From: Thunnus maccoyii
Lineage: Eukaryota; Chordata; Actinopteri; Scombriformes; Scombridae
Length of the DNA: 64,000 nt
NCBI RefSeq assembly: GCF_910596095.1
Contig: NC_056554.1
Coordinates: 6,200,001 to 6,264,000 of the forward strand
Direction of reading: 5' to 3'
This document shows positions 62,638 to 64,000 of this stretch, in pieces. Positions within the stretch are counted from its first letter, which is position 1, and the number at the start of each line of letters is the position of its first letter. The notes under the pieces were generated by a model. The model did not search any database, was not told the DNA's origin, and saw only the letters and a list, made by a program, of their open reading frames with translations. Position numbers and translations under genes: made by a program.

Positions 62638-64000
62638 CTGAAGGAAACATATAGATAACATAAAATATAAAACTGCTGAAAATCGTATATGTGAGCAATA
62701 TGAGTCCTGATGGGGGACATATCATGCTTTTTGTGATTTTCTGTCATTTATGTACTGTTATGATGTCTATGTTAAACATAGTCAAGGGTCCAAAACTTGG
62801 GGTGAACATATCTCCCTGAAAGCCAAAAACCAGGGATGTCATTGCACAACCCTCAGTTGGGAGCAAGATCAAAGTCAGCACCAAATTTGTCATATTTGGG
62901 TCAGTGCCAGATTTTAAATCCTAGTGATGTCATAAATTCAAGGCCTCAAGGCAGTTTTTCAGTTTCTTGCATTAAGAGTGATGCATGTTCAGGCAACTTT
63001 ACTACACTGCCCTGGGCCATGAAAATTGCATATCTGTTATTAAGTAAAAACCTCTTATCTCCAAGAAAAAAAAGGCTTGATGGTAGGAGGACAGGTCTGG
63101 AGATAAGAGTTAATCTACCTTTGTTTTTGAAGAGTTTCAGAATTTATTATGATATAATATAGTTATTATATGAGGCAATCCTCCACCTTGAGTTAAAATG
63201 TGAAAGTCATCTAAATCCAATGCTCATAATAGAAATTAATGTTTCATCCATTTGAGCCAAACTGTATTTTTTCTCCTATCTCCTATGATAACAGTAGAAA
63301 ATGTAAATTTAAATGCTGCCAATATGTCAGTATTCCCGTCTTGACTAAGTGGATTTTCTTACCTTATTGTTCTTCAAGGGAGAGGGAGCAGTGTTTTTTC
63401 AAATCTGCAAACCGGATGACTGTTGAGTTTGCAGGGCAACGGGGCATCTTATAGACACACTGGAGAGCAGTGAACGTGACAGGACAGCAGAGTCTGCATG
63501 TCACCAACTGGTCTGTCCAGTCTGACGTGTGTCAACACCTCTGAAAATCAGACATGAGGCTATCTGACCATCACAGATATTTTGAAGCTTCAGACGTCAT
63601 CACACCCCATAACACACATTACCTCATATTTAAAGTTCACTAGTCTGTTCTTAGACAGCAGTATGTGATAAGAACAAAAGAGAATGTCTTGTACAGTATT
63701 CCTCCTCTCTGCCACAGTGACATGCAGCTCTATGGCTTTGTTTGAATGTTTCAGAGTTCTTTGTCACGTTCACTGAGAAGCTGTTGAATCTGCCATTTCC
63801 TTGAATTCACATCTCCTCATTGTTTTCAGATTAGCATCGCAACATTTGAGGTGGTTGTTTTATTAGAATTAATTTCAGTTGAGACAGTCATGTCAAGATT
63901 TAACCATTTATTGTAACAAAATGCATTTTAGTTTGGTGGTGTGGCTCTCGTCATGTGATGCCTTGAGCTCACAAACTCCCTGGCAGAGCCTGAGATACAC
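62638..64000. other. Upstream region of PLAC8 copy 2
   Basis: Holds the presumed 5' UTR intron (62638-63362) and first exon of PLAC8 copy 2, then unassigned sequence to the window edge. No further gene is supported. Confidence 0.5.
63447..63453 (-). promoter_or_regulatory. TATA-like box for PLAC8 copy 2
   Basis: The minus strand reads TATAAGA here, about 80-90 bp upstream of the donor ending the presumed first exon (AATAAG then GTAAGA at 63363). The position suits a core promoter with a short non-coding first exon. Confidence 0.45.

Overview
The window is vertebrate DNA, almost certainly from a teleost fish and probably a spiny-rayed (percomorph) one. The coding signal is split into short exons with GT-AG introns, the background is AT-rich and full of fish-type MITEs and microsatellites, and the main gene family, novel immune-type receptors (NITRs), is known only from bony fish.

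Layout. About 3.86-36.05 kb holds a tandem array of seven NITR genes, all on the minus strand. I label them A (3863-5344), B (10003-12494), C (14904-16785), D (18619-20745), E (22548-24704), F (26445-27907) and G (34284-36048). Each has a leader exon, a V domain, an I domain with conserved cysteines, a transmembrane segment without a basic residue, and a tail with an ITIM-type motif (LHYAAL, LYYAVL or LQYVAL). They therefore read as inhibitory receptors. A to F put V and I in one exon; G splits them. B to F look intact. A has lost the AG of its transmembrane-exon acceptor. G lacks a clear phase-matching linker exon.

About 36.1-45.6 kb has no gene I can support. It holds LINE-like repeat fragments, two long dinucleotide tracts and other repeats. 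At 45.75-46.91 kb (+) is a single-exon coding region for prostaglandin D2 receptor 2 (ptgdr2). At 48.56-49.92 kb (-) is a two-exon receptor of the GPR4/GPR65/GPR68/GPR132 group. At 53.72-55.30 kb (-) is an intact UGT5-type UDP-glucuronosyltransferase with a decayed UGT fragment about 1.6 kb downstream of it. At 59.3-62.63 kb (-) are two tandem PLAC8/cornifelin-type genes.

How they fit together. The NITR array shows birth by unequal crossing-over. D has the 5' end of a C-like gene and the body of an E-like gene, with a 12-bp join inside the V-domain code, and the two units of about 3.95 kb lie side by side. The promoter-proximal DNA of A to F carries an inverted CCAAT box 69-72 bp upstream of each start codon. 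The strongest leads are the chimeric gene D, the splice-site loss in A that predicts a soluble receptor, and the contrast between homogenised I halves and divergent V halves in one exon. I saw no CRISPR array and no rRNA or tRNA gene. I did no computed search or alignment: family calls rest on motif recognition and exon structure read by eye.
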